From Trebouxia sp. TZW2008 (Eukaryota; Chlorophyta; Trebouxiophyceae; Trebouxiales; Trebouxiaceae), in contig BDIU01000039.1 of NCBI GenBank assembly GCA_002118135.1, positions 363,514 through 427,513 on the forward strand: a DNA stretch of 64,000 nt. The letters run 5' to 3'. The first letter of the stretch is position 1; each line of letters begins with the position of its first letter. A model generated the notes under the pieces. The model worked only from the letters and a program-made list of their open reading frames with translations. It did no database searches and was not told where the DNA came from. Shown here piece by piece: positions 1 through 22,200 of the stretch. The translations under genes and the position numbers were made by a program.

Positions 1-8814
<8,814 letters not shown>

Positions 8815-9965
8815 TGGCCGCAAGCGCTGTGACTGGCTTCACCCCGAGATCACAGCAGCACCAGCTACGCAAGCACACAGCTCCTCGATGCAGCCTGGAC
8901 TTCACGGAAAGGCAGGATCGATTGATGCTGTCACTTCCGCATCAGCGGGTCCGCGTCGCAACCGTTTTTCATCAATCCGACGCAGTTACGAGTTCTCGAG
9001 TGCCTAGCTCGCTGTTGACCATAGTCATGAAGAAGATGCACACACAACAGAGTTTTCTGTGCCTGCTGCGCTTGGCATTCCGCATTGCTTGTCTACTCGT
9101 GCGCTGCCGGTGTGCCCATAGTTGCCCGAGATCAGTCAAAACAGTCTTTGCGCTATAAGGTGCTGAAGGTTTTGGCTAAACTCTGTCTCGTTTGTGTCTC
9201 GGTCACCGTAGTCTGTACCGGGTCAGGTCTTGCGACAAAGAGCGCATGTTCGCAAAGGGACCTTTAGCAGCTCATGTCAGCTACTGACATTCAAGCAAGC
9301 AAAGGTCTGTCCATTTGAGGGATCGCAAGACACACAAGGCTGCTGATTGTAGTGGATCGCAGCTTCTCCTGCTCAGCGTCTGATAGGGGCTGTGATGCAG
9401 TCATCGTATATTTCAAGCCTACGGGTGGCGCACCTGTCCTGAAGCAGCTCAAGGTGAAGGTGAGATTGAGATGGCTTCGACCTGTCACACTCGCCGTTTA
9501 CCCTATCACAGAAAGGTGAGCACTGCGTGCAGGTGCCAGGCGACCGAAAGCTGTCAACAGTAGCGGACAGCCTGCGCCGACAGCTTCAGCGTGATTCAGT
9601 GGTACGGTGCACGGCTGCGGCTTTTGCTCTTGGATGTCCTTGCAGTGCCAAGGCACCTGCTGCTGCAGTTTCTGTACCTTAAGGAAGCCTTTTGTCCATC
9701 CTTAGAGGAGAAGCTGTCTGTGCTGGCAGAGGTACAGGCCTTCCAGACTCTTCTGTACATTGCATAAAGACATACAAGCATCAAAGCTGCAAGTCTGGTC
9801 TGCAGGCTTACGCTGTTGACGGACAGCTCAACATTAACTACGCCTGCACACCTGCTTGGGGCTGATCCTATTCCCGTTCTCATATTCAAGTCATCTTGCC
9901 TGACAGCTGTGCAGCTCAGGACCTTGCTTTGGACTCTATTAGCGTCAGCTACAGCAGCAGAAACC
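8815..9965. other. Divergent DHX16/YTH intergenic region
   Basis: About 1.15 kb between the two predicted start codons. ORFs here (for example 8601-9158 plus) resemble no protein I know and overlap DHX16 exon 1 on the other strand. It probably holds both promoters and 5' untranslated sequence; an upstream exon of the YTH gene cannot be excluded. Confidence 0.6.
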
Positions 9966-12900
9966 ATGCGCCGAAATGACTCATCCTCTGGAGAGATGCA
10001 AGATGCAGCTGACACAATTCCTGCAGTTGACAGCACAGAAATGCCAATGGAGGTCACCAAGTCAAAGCATGTCAAAATCCCTCCTCCAAACATAACACAA
10101 AATGGCATCAAAAGCGCCTCCGTTTCACCTCAACAGCCATTTGGAAGGCAGAGCAGACCGCAAAGTGCCAACAGGGTTCAATTTGGCGGAAACAAAGGGC
10201 CAGGTGCACCTGTCCGCTACTTCATTCTGAAAAGCACCAACAGAGAGAATGTAGAGCGCAGCATTGAACAAGGCGTCTGGTCAACACAGGTGCGCATGCA
10301 TGGTCCAAAACTCAAGTCATCAAGCCTATATTGCGTTACAGTTCTGTACCAAGGCCACAAACTTTTGGCCTCTTGAGCTGCAGCAATATGCTAGGTGCCA
10401 TCGATTTAGCTTGTCTTGTGGCTTTGTCACACTATTTTCTCTGTGTATTTTCTTTTGCATGGTGTTAAATGTATTGTATGTGTATACATATGTACATGCA
10501 CATGTGCATTTGTATGTGCATGTATATGTGTATCTGTATGTGGTTGTTCATGTGTGTTTATGTGATTGCATTTGTAACAGCACGTGTGTGTACTGTGTTG
10601 TGCGCTTGGCATCAACCTTCTGACATGCAGAGACACAATGAGCAGAAGCTGCGGGAAGCATTTGAGCAGTCCAAAGATGTGTTTCTGATCTTCTCAGTCA
10701 ACAGCAGCGGTCACTTCCAAGGCTACGCTCGCATGGTGTCAATTGGTCAGGGTCAGGTATGCAACGTAGTGCACATTTGTAGCAGACATGTAGCAGCATG
10801 TAGGCATACACTGTTCACATGATGCCTATCAAGCTTCTTGTGCCAATTTTGAAGCTTTGCCTTTCATTGATGCTGGCAGCATTTAGTGTCAGTCAGTATC
10901 AAATCTACTTTGCAGAAACTTTGACACTGATGTTTGCATCATTGCACTAGAAAGATCACAATGGTTTGGTTTAGATATTTGCTCGCAATGCAGTGTTGCA
11001 GATGTCAGTAGCTGTATGCAGGGCACACGAAACCAGTGGGAAGGAGCTACCCAAAATCTGGGGCTGAACTTCAACATTGAGTGGCAGAGGCGGTATGAGT
11101 TGCCATTTCAGGAGACTGAAGCTCTGCGCAATCCACTGAATGAAGACAAACCTGTCAAAATCAGCAGAGATGGGCAAGAGCTTCCACCTGACATTGGTGA
11201 AGCTTTGGTGCAGCTGTTTGAGGAAGGCGCTGAAAGGACTGGCGTCCCTCGTCCAGGTGAAATTGCCCTTTCGATGGCATGAAACATTGCAAGACTGTTT
11301 GTCCTAATGCAATTGACATGAGCCCTTAACCAATGCTGCACGCATGATGTCAAACAAGCAGAGGCGCCAGTGAAAATATCCCTTTGCTGTGTGTTCGTAT
11401 TTGTCTGTGTGCTTGGTTGACATCACAGGCGCTGAGCATTGTCAAGCGCTCCGGGCGCCATCATGCTTCATCATTCACCTTCTGCAAAATCTGCTTGGGC
11501 GCTGACCTTCAACTTGTCTTGTTGCACGCTGAAGTATGTGAGGTGTGATCATGGCAGTGCGTGTCCTTGCGACCAGGCAAAGAGCCACTGTGTTCTAGCG
11601 CTGATGCTGCATTGAGTCTACTGATTAATTCCTTCGTGTTGTGCAGCTCGCGTCCGCATTGGAGCGCCAAATGCAGGCAGAATGAATGGTCAACAGGGCA
11701 TGATGGGTAGGGTTGGGGGCAGAAGCAACCCTGGCAGGGGTAGGGGTGGTCCAGACATGATGACTAATGGACCAATCATGCCAACTCCTGGATTCATGGG
11801 TGATATGGGAATGGCTCCAATGAATGCCTTTCTTCCAATGGGACCAATGGGCCAGCCACACATGATGATGGGCATGGACCCAATGGCAATGGGCAGCATG
11901 GCAGGCTTTGATGGGGACTTTAGAATGCCAAATGTTGCAAGTATGGGAATGGCGATGAACCCTATGGGAAACCCTATGATGGGTATGGGCATGGGTATGG
12001 GAGCGGGGGACATGGGCCCCGCATTTCCTATGGCCATGCCACCCCCCCGCCCACCCCCCCGACGGCCCCTCGATGAGGGTATGAACAGCAGACCAGGCCC
12101 TGCGTCACGGCCGTACAGTAGTGACAGGATATATGATGATGACCGTGTAGATGATTGTAGAGATCAGCCTGGTCGATCAGGTTACAGCAGGTATTGTAAA
12201 GACCCATCAAAACAGCATGACAGCAGCAGCATGGAGTCTCTTCTGCCAGGCTCGCCAGTCTTTTATGCTGTGACTTAGCAGGTCACAAGCTTGGCCTGTC
12301 ATCATGTCCTTATGCTCATGAAGCTGAGCAATCTTGACACAGATATCTGTGGCGTAAGACAGCAATCAACTGGCAGCCAATGACAAAGCTGCCACAAGCA
12401 TGCTGGCATACAAGGTTTCAGCTAAATATGGGATCACTGGTCGTCAGCATCTTGCAAGACTTCATGCATTGCTCATCAAGGGCAAGACAAAATGTCTGCC
12501 TGATTTTGCAGCCCACTTGTAGATGCCCAAATACCTTCCCCTTATGCTGTGTCGTCCTGAGTGTCTAGGCAGAATTGTTGAACCTATTCATGAGCTCAAG
12601 AACCGCATTGAACCTATGCAATGCATTATCACTGATTAGCCAGAAGTACAGCCATGTTTGCACAGCTTTGCTGGCTGTTGCAGCTGTGTGCAATTGGTCA
12701 AGCAACGCAATGTATTGTCTGTTGCTTTGTTTGATATGTCAGGTTGTCATCTGTCCAGCTGGCAAAGCTTTCAGCTTTCACTGCATATTGAACATATGCA
12801 GCTTGGATGTCAATATTTGCCTCAGGCAGCAGACTAAAGATGCTGAGCTTGTATGCATAACCATTTGTCTAGCAGCTACTGTTTCAGCTGGCATGGACCC

Positions 12901-15009
12901 CATGTACTGATGTACACAGTTTGAGCAAGGATCACCTCTCAGTCATGCTGTGTCTCTGTCCAGAAGCATGATGTAATCACTTGGTCTAGACTTGCTGTCT
13001 TTCCAGCAGTTAAGGTCGTCGTGAAGCTGGATTATGCAAACAGGCTATCTTTCCAGTGGATTAGGATCAGCATCAAGTTGGTTTGTCTCGTTTTGCAGTT
13101 CAGGGCATCATCAAGTTAGGGCGTGCAGACTTTCTGTCTTTCCCATGTCGAGGATCATTGCAAAGTTGGGTTCTCTGGAGTGGCTGTCTTTTCAATCTTT
13201 CTAATGGTCTGAAGGTCCTCAACACGCCAGCTTGTGTAGACTTGTTGTCTTTGAACAATGTTGAGTGACTGATTCAACAGGGACCGTCACCGTGATGATG
13301 GAGATCGCGGCCGATCTGCAAGGAGCTCTCCTTTGGGGTATGACACCCGAGACAGAAGACATAGGTAATGCCATTTGTTTGTAATGCAATAGCTGAATCA
13401 TGCCACACTATCTACCCTGTGTCTGTGTTTGCATCTTTGACATGTATGTGCATGCTAATTGTGATATTCGTGAGACGTAGCATTGCAGCTTCATGTAGTT
13501 GATTTCTGCGTTTTGCACAAATGGCAGTTGCATACACATGTTGTTATCTGAGCGCAAGCAGGCCTGGCATGAATACTTTTGCCAAAGCTGCTAAGCAGCA
13601 TTTTGCTCCAACTGCTTGTGGCAGTGCCATACCACCGCAGCGTGCCTCTTGCCTGTTGGAGGTTGCATCTGGCAGTGTTGTGCCACACTAACCTATCGCA
13701 CCTTAGATGGTGTACACAATGCTATTGATTGTATGATCATTACTGCTTTTGTCAATGTTGCTATCATCTCCAGTATTTGTGTCGCTGTTGGTGATCTCAT
13801 GGTAGTGCAGTACTTCCCTAACAATCTTACATCTTATGTTGTTGCAGGGGTCAGGAGCGCAGCTTGAGCCCACCGAGAAGAGGAAGGACCAGCAGCAGAC
13901 GGCGCAGCAGGTCTAGGTCACGCAGCAGGAGCAGGGACAGACACCGCCAGCGTCCTAGCTTCCTAGACATAGACTACCCTGACTATAGAAGAAACTTCCA
14001 AGAAGTGAGTCACATTGCAGTTTATTCCTTGCACATGCAGTTGCAATGTCCACTCACCATGGATATAATTGCCTATAGAAGAAACTTTCAGAATGTTAGT
14101 CTGTGGCTGTCTGCTTCTTGTCACTGGCTCTCCTTGTGCTTTGGAAAGGTTTTCCTCCTGGATGATGTTGAGACGCTGATGCCTGCAATTGGTTCTGACA
14201 TGTGTGGCAAGGCAGTACTCCCGTATTCAATGCTGCTGGGCAGGATTGCTTCAGGACCACTCTATTTGACTAGTCATGGAGGCGTCACAGTGTTGCACAG
14301 TGCACCTGAGTTGCTGACCCGATCAAGTCGTGTATGAACGGCATCATTGCAATTGGCATGTCTGCTTGTCACTTTTGCTGCTTGTGGGCTTCTCTGTACA
14401 CACATGCCAAGCAAACTTTTCTGGTACGCTCACTCTGTGATCACAGGTGCAGGAGTCACGTAGCCGCAGCAGCAGAAGAAGTAGGGATGATTCAGACAGA
14501 GGGGTTTCAGGCACGAATGCTAGTGCAGCCTTCATGATGAACCCCAACATGCTAGTCAACAACCCGATGATGGGGTAAGAATATTTAGCCTGCAGATCTG
14601 TGCAACTGTTCTAGCCTGTGGACATTGTGCTGTGCAAACGTTTGTTGACATTGACTGCAAATGGCTCATGACATGACGCAAAGCACCACTTGGTGACATT
14701 TATGCTGCTGAATGCATCATGCTGCACCTTGCATGCTAAGCACAACAGCTTTGTAGCATCTTGACAGCCTGAGCCCTTGTTCGACGTGGGCAATCTGCCA
14801 CTGATTACCTCTGTGTGATGTGTCGCAGGATGCTTGATGAGGATGCTGTTGTTAATATGTATGCAAACCAGTACAGACAGATGGGTCAGGCTTTTGACCC
14901 AGATAGGTGCAGGAGATGGTTTCGGAGCATGAAGGATAAAGCCAATGCAATGAACATGGGTATGGGCATGGGGATGAGTCGAATGATGGGAATGCATGGC
15001 ATGGGTTAA
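9966..15009 (+). CDS. YTHDC1-like m6A-reader protein with RS-rich and Met/Gly-rich C-terminal tails
   Basis: The YTH domain binds N6-methyladenosine in RNA through an aromatic cage. Eight exons (9966-10289, 10631-10756, 11022-11256, 11647-12190, 13281-13364, 13848-14004, 14453-14577, 14829-15009) close in phase to 591 residues. The YTH fold spans roughly residues 75-225: VRYFILKS, GVWSTQ (first cage Trp), FLIFSVNxSGxFQGYARM, NQW (second cage Trp), LPFQET and KPVKISRDGQEL, closest to YTHDC1. It is followed by a Gly-Arg/Met-Gly low-complexity segment, a poly-Pro stretch, an Arg-Ser domain (RSRSRSRSRDR) and a final MGMGMG tail. RS and Met-rich tails suggest a nuclear, splicing-linked or condensate-forming protein (inference). 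Start ATG 9966 is the first in its open stretch; an upstream exon is possible. Confidence 0.92.
10470..10600. repeat. TG/TA-rich simple sequence in first YTH intron
   Basis: Alternating TG, TA and CA steps (TGTATGTGTATACATATG and similar) run for about 130 bases inside the intron 10290-10630, ending shortly before the acceptor at 10630. The His/Cys/Tyr-rich ORFs here are by-products. Confidence 0.85.
12975..13260 (+). repeat. ~70-bp intronic tandem repeat in YTH gene
   Basis: Four to five degraded units sharing TAGACTTGCTGTCTTTCCAG and ATCATCAAGTTGG cores lie in the intron just upstream of exon 13281-13364. The repeated piece includes TTTCCAG/TTTGCAG acceptor-like ends, which resembles the acceptor-side arrays in other genes, but the exon-derived part is not clear. 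Confidence 0.65.
13970..14105 (+). repeat. Single donor-side copy of YTH exon end
   Basis: The exon end at 13981-14004 (ACTATAGAAGAAACTTCCAAGAA, donor GTGAGT) is repeated at about 14071-14095 as CCTATAGAAGAAACTTTCAG followed by AATGTTAGT. This is a two-unit version of the edge arrays. Confidence 0.85.
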
Positions 15010-15442
15010 CACGTTGTCGATCTCACTGCTGCAGCTTTCCTTTCGTAGCTTCGTCAATCGCGCTTAGCTCAAGCGTCAAGTTCAGATCTTGCCTTTGATT
15101 CAGCAGGGTGCACCTGTTATGCTCATGTTTCCTACTTTTCCTTTTGCTCATCTTTGCAATTGTGTAAAATACTGGCAGGTGAATACGGAAATATGTGTGC
15201 GCCAAAGTCTTACAGGCTCGAGATCTTGCAAAACGTAAACTGCATTGCTGCACTGTAACACAGCATTGTCTGCTGATATCATCGCTGACATCAAAGTAGA
15301 TCGTAAAAGCATTCGTGCCAAGCCAGTCAGACCGTGTGCACAAAGATGCTGTCCAACTCTTCCTGCAGCATACAAAGCTTGCAAGCTTTTAGCATCAAGC
15401 AACACCTAACTGCAGAGAGGAGCATGCAAGCATCGCTGGACA
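15010..15442. other. Convergent 3' region between YTH and aldo-keto reductase genes
   Basis: About 430 bases between two convergent stop codons. TGTAA, the poly(A) signal used in several chlorophytes, occurs near 15164 on the plus strand and could serve the YTH gene. Nothing else is recognised. Confidence 0.5.
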
Positions 15443-18400
15443 TCAGTCCTCGTCCCACAGATCCTGCAAGGTTTTGTAGGGTCCTTTGGGATGCAGCCAA
15501 AAGCTACCATTCACCATTCTCATCTGGACATCTAAATTGCACAGCTTGTCAAAGTCTCCAGCGCTGAGCTCCCACCCTGTCACCTCCAAATTGGCCTAGC
15601 AAATGCACAGATGCCAAGATATGCGAATTTGTTCTGCTGCAAGTTGCCTCTTTAAGGACCAATATAGTAGCTGCGCTTTGAATGCAAGATGCATGAATGA
15701 TTCTGTTTCTGAAATGCATTGGAGGCTGCAAACAATTGAGAAGTACATCAAAGAGCCATTGATCACATGGAGTCGCTTGTCATAAGCAACATGGAACTCA
15801 ACAGGGTAACATACAAGCCAAGTGCATCAAACAAGCACGCAGCATTTTGCAACGTGTAGGCATGTGCTGGCAAGCCTGGATTCAGTCACTTTCACATCTC
15901 ATCATGACATGCAATAATCCTGGCAGCAGGCATGGCAAGCTTTAAATTTGCAACGCCGTGGACTGAATGATGCTGGAACTCAAGCTCAGTATACCTTGAT
16001 GCGCTCTGCAGACGTGCTCTTAGGCAGCACGCTGGTCCCATGCTGCAAAGACCACCTGATGAGCACCTGCAGCAGTGGGTACTTTGAGCAGCTGCCATGC
16101 ATGCCCTGTTACGCAAATGGCCCTGCTGTTTTGGTGCACACTGTCCATTCATCAAGGAAATGTCAGTGTAAGCTCAGCCAGCATCCATGCTAGCAATTAA
16201 CACGAGGCAAGAAACGAAGCTTATGGACATTGCTGAAAGTGTCAGGTGGCTATACAAGCAGGTGCTCAAGCTGATGCCCCTTGAGCCAATACGTGCTACT
16301 CAGCAGGAAGATTTTTAAAAGATATGGAGAAACATTTTTTCTACATGCTTTAGAGATGGTTTTTTTCCAACCCTTGGGGCTCTCAGGCCCTACTATGATA
16401 TGACATGAAGCCGTTTTGCAGTGCTAAAAGCCTAACCACAGTGAATATTCTGCAGCAGCTGCACATCAGCATGTCCCTATCTATGTCAGTCCTGTTTGCA
16501 CAAAGACAATCAAGCTTCTCTCTCTGCCCTCTTTTCTTACGGGAAAAACAAAACAGGTAAAGAGGAAAAAACAAGAGAAAAGTTCCAGGTGGTTGGTTGA
16601 GAAAAGGGGCAGCTTTCAAGAAGTGGTCAACTCCAAAAGGTTTGCTGGCAAATCTAAGCTGGCAAATGCATCCCTGCTTTTGCAACAATAGCTGGCAATT
16701 GCAACCTGGAAAGTCAATCATTCATTCTACATCGTCATGATAATCGCAAGAGGGTCAAACAGAAAACATGAGATCTGATCAGTGCAAATTTACTGAATGT
16801 GACAGTCAACCTTGCTCTGCCAAAGCTGTCGAGCAAGGTCGGATGTCAACAGCAGGACTTGTGCAAATGTCACCTGAGCAGCACTGCGGTTCATCTTGGT
16901 AGCAATAGCTTGCACAACTGGATCCTGCATGAGTAAGGGCGCCTTCCTTCTGAACATTGAGGCACTGTCTGGCGACCCCAGCGGTGAGTAAGCCGTCATG
17001 TGAATGTTGTTGGCCTTGCACCATTGTAGCATGGCCTCATTCCTGAAATAGGGGTGACATTCAACCTGCCACTCACACACACACATGGTTGAATTCATAA
17101 CTTAGTTCAGAATCTGTGTTACCTAGTTGTTCATAATGTAGTTCAAAACCTGTGTTACCTACTTGTTCAGCTGCAGTCCAGCAACTGATGCTGTGTGTTT
17201 GAACGTGCTGCTTTGTGGTTTTGCATGAAGTATGAGGAAAGTAGAAACACCTAGATGTGGCTTTGCCCGAGCTGCTGCTGATGCGAATGACTCATGCATG
17301 CTTGCACGACTGGACCCCATGGATGAGCATGCTTCAATGCATGTGACATGTCTTTGCAAAAGGCTGCATATTAAGTCAGCATGCTGGCACAAATGTAGGC
17401 ACAGGCAGATGCACAGGGCTAGGCACAACCTCATCAGCTTATGTTGAACACATGGATGACTCACAAGGAGGCAGACAATAACTATTGCAGATGACAGGGA
17501 CATTACGCAAGCATGTAGATGTTGAAGCGACACACTGCACAGTGTGAAGATTGCTAGGACATCAACTGGCAATCAGCAAAATCACTGTTGAACCGATCAC
17601 ATGTGGTGATGTCTATAGAATAGAGTTTTTTGTGCAGTGTGCATAGCGCTAGGGTAGCAGCTGCTCATCAGCTGACTTGCCTGACAGACTGAAGGAGGGA
17701 TCTGGGCATAGCTCAGAATGTCTTGTAGCTTCTTGATCGAGAAGTTGCTGACCCCAATGCTGCGCACCAAGCCCTGCAGCATTCATCAAAGGTAGATCTG
17801 AGGTTGCTACTGGCAAGAACAGTCAGAAGACTACCTTGTGGCTCAAAATATTGCGCTGTACAGATTACGTGCATTGAAGTCTGACATGCCTTTGCAAGCA
17901 CTCTAGATGATGTATGTGACTTGACTTTGCATCTCGCAACAGGGTCCAGAATGCCACGCCGCCTTGTACACAAATAGCTCTCACCAAGCAACTGCTGCTT
18001 GAGAGCAAACTTGCTGGCTCTTCAGTAAGTACAAAATGGACTTGTGAGATTTCAATACTGACTATTGACTGGCTTCTGAGTCACATTTGACAGTCATCAA
18101 ACTGTGACACAAATCTAAACCATAAAGCACCTTTCTGACCAGATCCTCCATGGCTTGCCAGGTCTCTCTGATGGTCGGCGATACCTCCTTGCCCACATTG
18201 CCAGTCACTGGCCAATGAATCTGTACAAAACATGAGATGACGGACACATTGCATGAACACAAGCCAAGGTTAGCCAGTTGCTTAGCGAAAAGTGACGAGC
18301 GGTGCATTGGCTTCCTTACCAGATACAGGTCCAGGTATGTCAGCTGCAGGTCTGACAAAGTCTTAGTGCATGCCTGGTGAACTCGTTTTGCATCGTGGTC

Positions 18401-18894
18401 CGTGTTCCTTAAGTAAAGCACAGGTTGAGTAAGCACAAGTAAAGTAGACAGCGAGTAAGCTCAGCTTAAGTAGCATAGGGTGCCATTGACAGTGCGACGG
18501 TATGAGACTTGAGCCAGCCTCACCAGAGCTTGGAGGTGACAAAGACGTCCTCCCTTCTGACGATGTTTCCTGCAAACGCTCGCTGCAAGGATGCACCGAC
18601 TTCGTGCTCATTTTCGTAGATTGCTGCACAGTCGGCATGTTTGTAGCCTGCCTTCAGAGCCTCAAACACTGCATACTCGACTTGACCCCGGTCGGACTTC
18701 CAGGTGCCTAAGCCAATTCGAGGCAGGCGGTACCCGCTGTTCAGTAGTACAGAGTCGACTGTTGGATGTAGCTGAATTGGCTGCAAGGCTGTGTCGGCCG
18801 ACGTCAAATGGAAGATCTGCAGCGATCCTCGACGACCATGCTCGTCCGGAGCGCCTACGTAGTCGTACGCTTTGACCGCGTGAAGCCGGGGCAT
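15443..18894 (-). CDS. Aldo-keto reductase (NADPH-dependent), multi-exon
   Basis: A TIM-barrel oxidoreductase that reduces aldehydes or sugars; the exact substrate is unclear. Exons on the minus strand: 18894-18524, 18407-18320, 18220-18131, 17773-17681, 17065-16874, 16066-15995 and 15576-15443. The catalytic tetrad is visible: Asp and Tyr in HADCAAIYENE, Lys in VTSKLW, His in IHWPV. Other signatures are GVSNFSIKKL, PPSVCQVECHP, AYSPLGS, LPKSTSAERIK and the terminal GPYKTLQDLWDED. There are about 50 extra N-terminal residues before the conserved RLPRIGLGTW. The phase between the last two exons implies one more short exon (about 19 bases, coding near ENxxVFG) that I could not place. The intron after 17681 uses a GC donor (CAG|GCAAGT). 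Reading past 16874 gives a false truncated C-terminus. Confidence 0.9.
17100..17166. repeat. Short direct repeat in AKR intron
   Basis: A unit of about 33 bases (TAGTTCAxAAxCTGTGTTACCTA) is present twice in tandem within the intron 17066-17680. The rest of this 600-base intron shows nothing recognisable. Confidence 0.8.
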
Positions 18895-19222
18895 TTTTGC
18901 GCAAGTCGCAAGCGTTTCTCTCGAGCGTTATCGTTGCAGCGTCAACCTGTAAACGCCAGCATGACTGATCTCACTTGTCGTTGAGGTCAATTAGTCATGC
19001 AAAGGTGCAAATTTTGCGAATGCGCAATGCCGCAACGCCAGGGTCCGGCAGCACGTTGGTTGCTCGAATTGCAGAAACAAACAGCAAACACGGCCGTGTG
19101 TGCATGTGCGGGTGTTTAGCGCCCAGCAGCTCTGCAATCTGCTTGTAGGCAGGTTTGACCGGATCGCAACAACAAGGTCCTGACCAGCCGGATCCCCACG
19201 AAAAGACGAGTAGTCCTTCGCA
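18895..19222. promoter_or_regulatory. Divergent promoter region, AKR / 8-oxoguanine deaminase
   Basis: 328 bases lie between two start codons on opposite strands. It is relatively CpG-rich compared with the introns around it. No specific element is recognised. Confidence 0.6.
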
Positions 19223-22200
19223 ATGTCGAGGGCTGGCTCCGCACGGCCGGTTCCGTCAAGGTCGCTGTTAGTACGAGACATACAGGTTTTAGCCACATTG
19301 GACGCCGAACTAGGCGACATCCGCGACGCAGCAATATACGTCCAAGGCAATGTCATTCGATGGGTCGGCAAGGCTGCTGATCTGCCAGAGGAGCTGTCAA
19401 GCGCGGACGAACTTATCAGTTTGCCGGACCGAGTGCTCATACCCGGTCTCGTTAACACACATCACCACATGTTCCAAAGCTTGACGAGATGTGTCGCTCA
19501 GGTGTGCACATGCCCTTCGGCAGCACGCAGAACAATAAAGTGGCTGTCAAAGTCTTCGACGAGTTGGTTGCTATGTAGGATGAGAAGCTTTTCACATGGC
19601 TTGCAACCTGCTATGGACCCTGGCAATACATGACGGTGAGCAAACGCTGCGGGATCACCTCTGCATTGTCTAGAGGTTGCATATTGTGTCTGAGTACCCA
19701 TCTCTGCAAAACATTCTATCTTCAAGTAGGACTGTTCAGACAAGCCTTGAATTGCATGACCTGCAATGACCCAAAAAGACACAAATTGCTTAAGCTTTGC
19801 CCTGCTCATGCGGTCAGCAAACATTGTCTGGTGATCAATGCCTTGGAGTCCTGCGATGCAACCATGGCTGGGCAGGCGTCACGCATAGCATGGCACATGT
19901 CCATCCTGCCTGGTTCTTTGCTGACTACACATGCAAAGACTGACACTTACGTACTTCAGTCGCTGTATGCTCGGTAAAATTGAATGATGGTTGTGATTTG
20001 CTACCATATAGGGTCATGATGCCTACATCAGCAGCAAGCTTGCAATGGTGGAGCTGATAATGTCAGGCTGCACATGCTCCTCAGACCACCTCTACATCTA
20101 CCCAAATGATGTCTGCTTGGAAGATACCATCAGAGCTGCAAGGTAACTGTCATTCTGATTGTCCCAGCCCATGCTGTCCTTGTGTTTTTTCCAGCCCTGT
20201 GCAGTCTTGTCATAACTTCTGCCATGGAGATCCCATACGAGCTGCAAGGTGAAAATGGGTAATTCTATTTTGTTTGCCAGCCCCTGCTGCCTTGCTTCAT
20301 TGATGTCTGCACAGACTGGGTTGCAGTTCCACTAAAACTGTTCCCCATCAACTCTTGCCTCACTCACTTCCAAGATCAGATCCATGTCAGCCTCCAACTT
20401 TCATGCTCTGAATATCAAACTTTGCATGACGCCGGAATGGGCTGGTGTTGCACTCAATTGCAGATTCTGGGCGAATTCATCCCAAAACTGCCACGGAAAT
20501 GACAACATGATTCTCTGCAGGGAGTTGGGGTTCCGCTTCCACCCCACCAGAGGAGCTATGAGCATGGGCAAGAGCAAGGGTGGAGCTGCTCCTGACAGCA
20601 CCTGTGAGGAAGAAGAGGATATCCTGAAGGACATGGCGCGGCTCATTCCTGAGTTTCATGATCCCTCCAGGTATAGCCTGGTTGTATAGTCATCAAAGAA
20701 CATACATTTATCATAGGGGTTGAAGATCCCAAAACCCACTCTGTGCCTTGCTCCTCATGCTCAGCACAAAAAGGCCGAGCTACCTATGTTAGTGGAGAAA
20801 TGGCAATGGTTCTGTATGCTCCTGGCAGGGTCATGTCCCTTCAGTGGAAAGCAGGTTGATGACGACACTGATGACATCACATCTAGCATGGTTTATTGCG
20901 GCGAATTCATGCTCAGCGCTGAACGTTAGGCTGGAATCTGGCATCTGCTGCAATAACAGCTTGAGCTTACTTGACATGTTTGACACAGCACTGTGTACTT
21001 CTTGTCACACTGTCCTTGCAAGATGCATGTTTTGACAGTAACCTACAGATTTTTGATGCTGAGACTAGGTTTGGCGCCTACTCAAACCTGATGCAGGCTG
21101 CCAAGCTGGCATAGAATTTCGGCAGATGATAGAAACAACTTGTTGCAAAACAATCACTTGCAGAGTATTGCTGTGCAGGTAGTCAATGCTAAGACTAGGA
21201 TCGGCGTCTTGTGTCCCTTTTCCTGTAACTCAAGATTTGATGATAGCAGCAGTCAAGCTAGCAAGGCAGCAAAAGAGTGTCATGCTGCATGTTATCTGAC
21301 CCAAATTTGCCCCTGTCAGTGCCAAATACAAAGCAAACTTGTTTGCTGCAGGTGCTCAATGCTGAGATGAGGATTGGCGCCCTGTGCCCCTCTCAATGTG
21401 ACTCAGGATTTGATGATAGCAGCTGCTAACTTGGCAAGGAAGCACAAGGTGTCATGCTGCATTCTGACCTGACACAAGTCTGTCCCTTTCAGTGCCAAAA
21501 ATGCAGGAAAACTGTTTGTTGCAGATACCTGATGCTGAGACCAGGGCTAGCACCTTGTGTCCCTTTCCTGCAATTCAACAGTTGATGGAAGCAGCGGCCA
21601 AGCTAGCAAGTCAGCATAAGGGCATCATGCTGCATGGATCTGACCCAAATTTGCCTCTTTCAGTGCCAAACACAAAGCAAAGTTGTTTGCTGCAGGTACT
21701 CAATGCTGAGACTAGGATTGGCGCCTTGTGCCCCTTTCAATGTGACTCAAGACTTGATGATAGCAGCAGCCAAGCTAGCAAGGGAGCACAAGGGTGTCAT
21801 GCTTCACACACACCTGGCTGAGAATGTGGAGGATATTGAGTTCATGGAGAAGTCTTTCAATTGCAGACCTGGAGAGTACATCAAGTAGGCACCCAATCAC
21901 AAGCAACTTTGATAATCAGCGAGTTTGCATTTCAGCAAAGATGCTTGGTACAGCAATGCATCTGCCTTTTGGTGAGTATGGAGTTTCAGCAAAGCGGAAA
22001 GGTCTACCAGTACAGCCACCTTGGGAACGCCATGACATGCAGCATGAGATAATCAATTTCTGCTTTTGCATGTTCTAGTCTGTCTTCGTCATGTCATGTT
22101 CTGTCTTTGTGCATGGTGCTGCAGCTGATGCAGCTCATTTCGGATGCTAAGCAAACAGTACAGTCGCATCTGCCCCCATAACAAGTTGGCCAAGTCTGTT

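Noticed and set aside
10264..10822. Cys/Tyr/His-rich small proteins from 10264-10636
   Set aside because: TG/TA simple sequence within a YTH intron.
16790..17098. Truncated aldo-keto reductase C-terminus (reading on after QVTFAQ)
   Set aside because: A GTGACA donor after SAAQ joins exactly to the VLIRWSLQHGTSVLPKS exon at 16066; the apparent end is intron read-through.
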